Source: Sedimentitalea xiamensis
Lineage (GTDB): Bacteria; Pseudomonadota; Alphaproteobacteria; Rhodobacterales; Rhodobacteraceae
Direction: 5' to 3'
DNA length: 64,000 bases
Assembly: GCF_030164465.1 (NCBI RefSeq)
Contig: NZ_JASNJE010000006.1
Coordinates: 62,001-126,000 of the forward strand
Below, piece by piece: positions 63,421 through 64,000 of this stretch (positions are counted from its first letter, which is position 1; every line of letters starts with the position of its first letter). A program made the translations under genes and the position numbers. The notes beneath the pieces were generated by a model, which was not told the origin of the DNA, made no database searches, and was given only the letters and a program-made list of their open reading frames with translations.

Positions 63421-64000
63421 ATGTCGTGGTTTTGGGCCAACAGGCTGGGTTGGACCCCGGTCGTTCTCGCAAGTCTGGTTGCAGCTTGCGAGCCGGAGGA
63501 AGAAGAGAAGGTCGTGGAGCCGCGTCCGGTGCGTGCTGTCGAGGTCACCCAGAGCGATGGCGGCACCTACGTGACGATCGCCGGCACCATCGAGGCGGTC
63601 GAACAGGTCAATCTTGGCTTTCTTCACGGCGGGCGGATGATCGAACGTCTGGTCCGCGTCGGCGACAGCGTCGAGCCTGGTCAGGTCGTGGCGCGACTTG
63701 ACAGCTCCAATGAGGAAAATGCGCTGCGGGCGGCCGAGGCAAACCTCGCGGCCGTGTCGGGGCAGCTTTCGGAAGCACGGATCAATTTCGACCGCCAGCA
63801 GACCCTCTATCAACGCCAGATCGCGGCACGGGTCGCCTTCGAACGGGCAGAGCAGGTCTATTCGACCGCTTCCGCCGCGGCCGATGCCGCGGAGGCGCAG
63901 GTCGCGGTCGCGCGGCGGCGACTGGACGAAACCGTGCTCTACGCGGACGCGCCGGGCGTCGTGATCGGCGTGGGCGCCGAACCCGGAGAGGTCGTCTCGG
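63421..64000 (+). CDS. RND efflux periplasmic adaptor (membrane fusion) lipoprotein, N-terminal part
   Basis: 193 codons to the window edge. Signal peptide with lipobox LVAAC (Cys23), an acidic linker, then the HlyD/AcrA-like plan: beta strand VTIAGTIEAVEQVNLGF, a lipoyl half GGRMIERLVRVGDSVEPGQV, a coiled-coil hairpin of about 75 residues (ENALRAAEANLAAVSGQLSE onward), and the returning lipoyl half DAPGVVIGVGAEPGEVV. It would link an inner-membrane RND pump, presumably the next gene beyond the edge, to an outer-membrane channel. It is divergent from mrpE. Confidence 0.92.
   Translation, partial: MSWFWANRLGWTPVVLASLVAACEPEEEEKVVEPRPVRAVEVTQSDGGTYVTIAGTIEAVEQVNLGFLHGGRMIERLVRVGDSVEPGQVVARLDSSNEENALRAAEANLAAVSGQLSEARINFDRQQTLYQRQIAARVAFERAEQVYSTASAAADAAEAQVAVARRRLDETVLYADAPGVVIGVGAEPGEVVS

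Noticed and set aside
1-64000. CRISPR arrays, rRNA/tRNA genes, intact insertion sequences or prophage
   Set aside because: I saw no regularly spaced repeats, tRNA motifs, transposase motifs or terminal inverted repeats, and no phage structural genes.

Overview
The window is a high-GC, gene-dense chromosomal segment of an alphaproteobacterium, most likely Rhodobacteraceae (Roseobacter/Rhodobacter group). The evidence is the conserved order dusB(nifR3)-ntrB-ntrC-ntrY-ntrX-trkA-trkH-hfq-hflX, NtrC and NtrX proteins without the sigma54-contact GAFTGA loop (as known for Rhodobacter NtrC), a metal-site variant HemB, a small membrane protein that roseobacter genomes label 'component of SufBCD complex', an Usg protein, and a palindromic spacer of a type common in this family. 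I found no tRNA, rRNA, CRISPR array or intact insertion sequence.

Layout. 1-12 kb: nitrogen two-component cluster (NtrBC, NtrYX), potassium uptake (TrkA/TrkH), Hfq and the GTPase HflX, plus one lipoprotein on the other strand. 12-20 kb: accessory genes, namely a CPA-type antiporter, a penicillin-acylase-family Ntn hydrolase, a 3-hydroxyisobutyrate-dehydrogenase-like enzyme, a SYLF lipoprotein, a serralysin-like RTX metalloprotease and HemB. 20-31 kb: SufBCD-associated membrane protein, Mfd, a TPR protein, a Bcr/CflA-type efflux pump, a small exported protein, and a tightly overlapping unit (acyl-CoA synthetase, DsbA-family oxidoreductase, 2TM potassium channel) divergent from an XRE-cupin regulator. 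31-36.5 kb: a YejA-type peptide-binding protein, a candidate small RNA with a strong intrinsic terminator, 3-hydroxybutyrate dehydrogenase, a patatin-like hydrolase and a DUF502 membrane protein. 36.5-46 kb: pseudouridine catabolism (PsuK, PsuG), a ThiE-like protein, TrmJ, heme A synthase, M32 carboxypeptidase, GyrA and Usg. 46-56 kb: a secreted caspase-family protein, a radical SAM protein, the zwf-pgl-pgi operon that feeds the Entner-Doudoroff/pentose phosphate routes, an MFS transporter, a hotdog thioesterase and an acyl-CoA synthetase.

56.3-64 kb looks rearranged. A 5' fragment of tamB, a tiny histidine-containing membrane protein and a 3' fragment of an alpha/beta hydrolase lie in about 1.3 kb. 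They are followed by a complete but unusually arranged Mrp-type cation/proton antiporter operon (E, F, DUF4040/MbhD, G, MbhE-B, C, and a 1029-residue protein carrying two antiporter-like modules). Divergent from it, a lipoprotein RND-efflux adaptor runs off the window end, behind a good sigma70-like promoter with a palindrome next to it.

All function calls come from reading translations and motifs without database searches. Start codons were chosen by Shine-Dalgarno sequence, overlap with the upstream stop, or family length, and several non-ATG starts are flagged.
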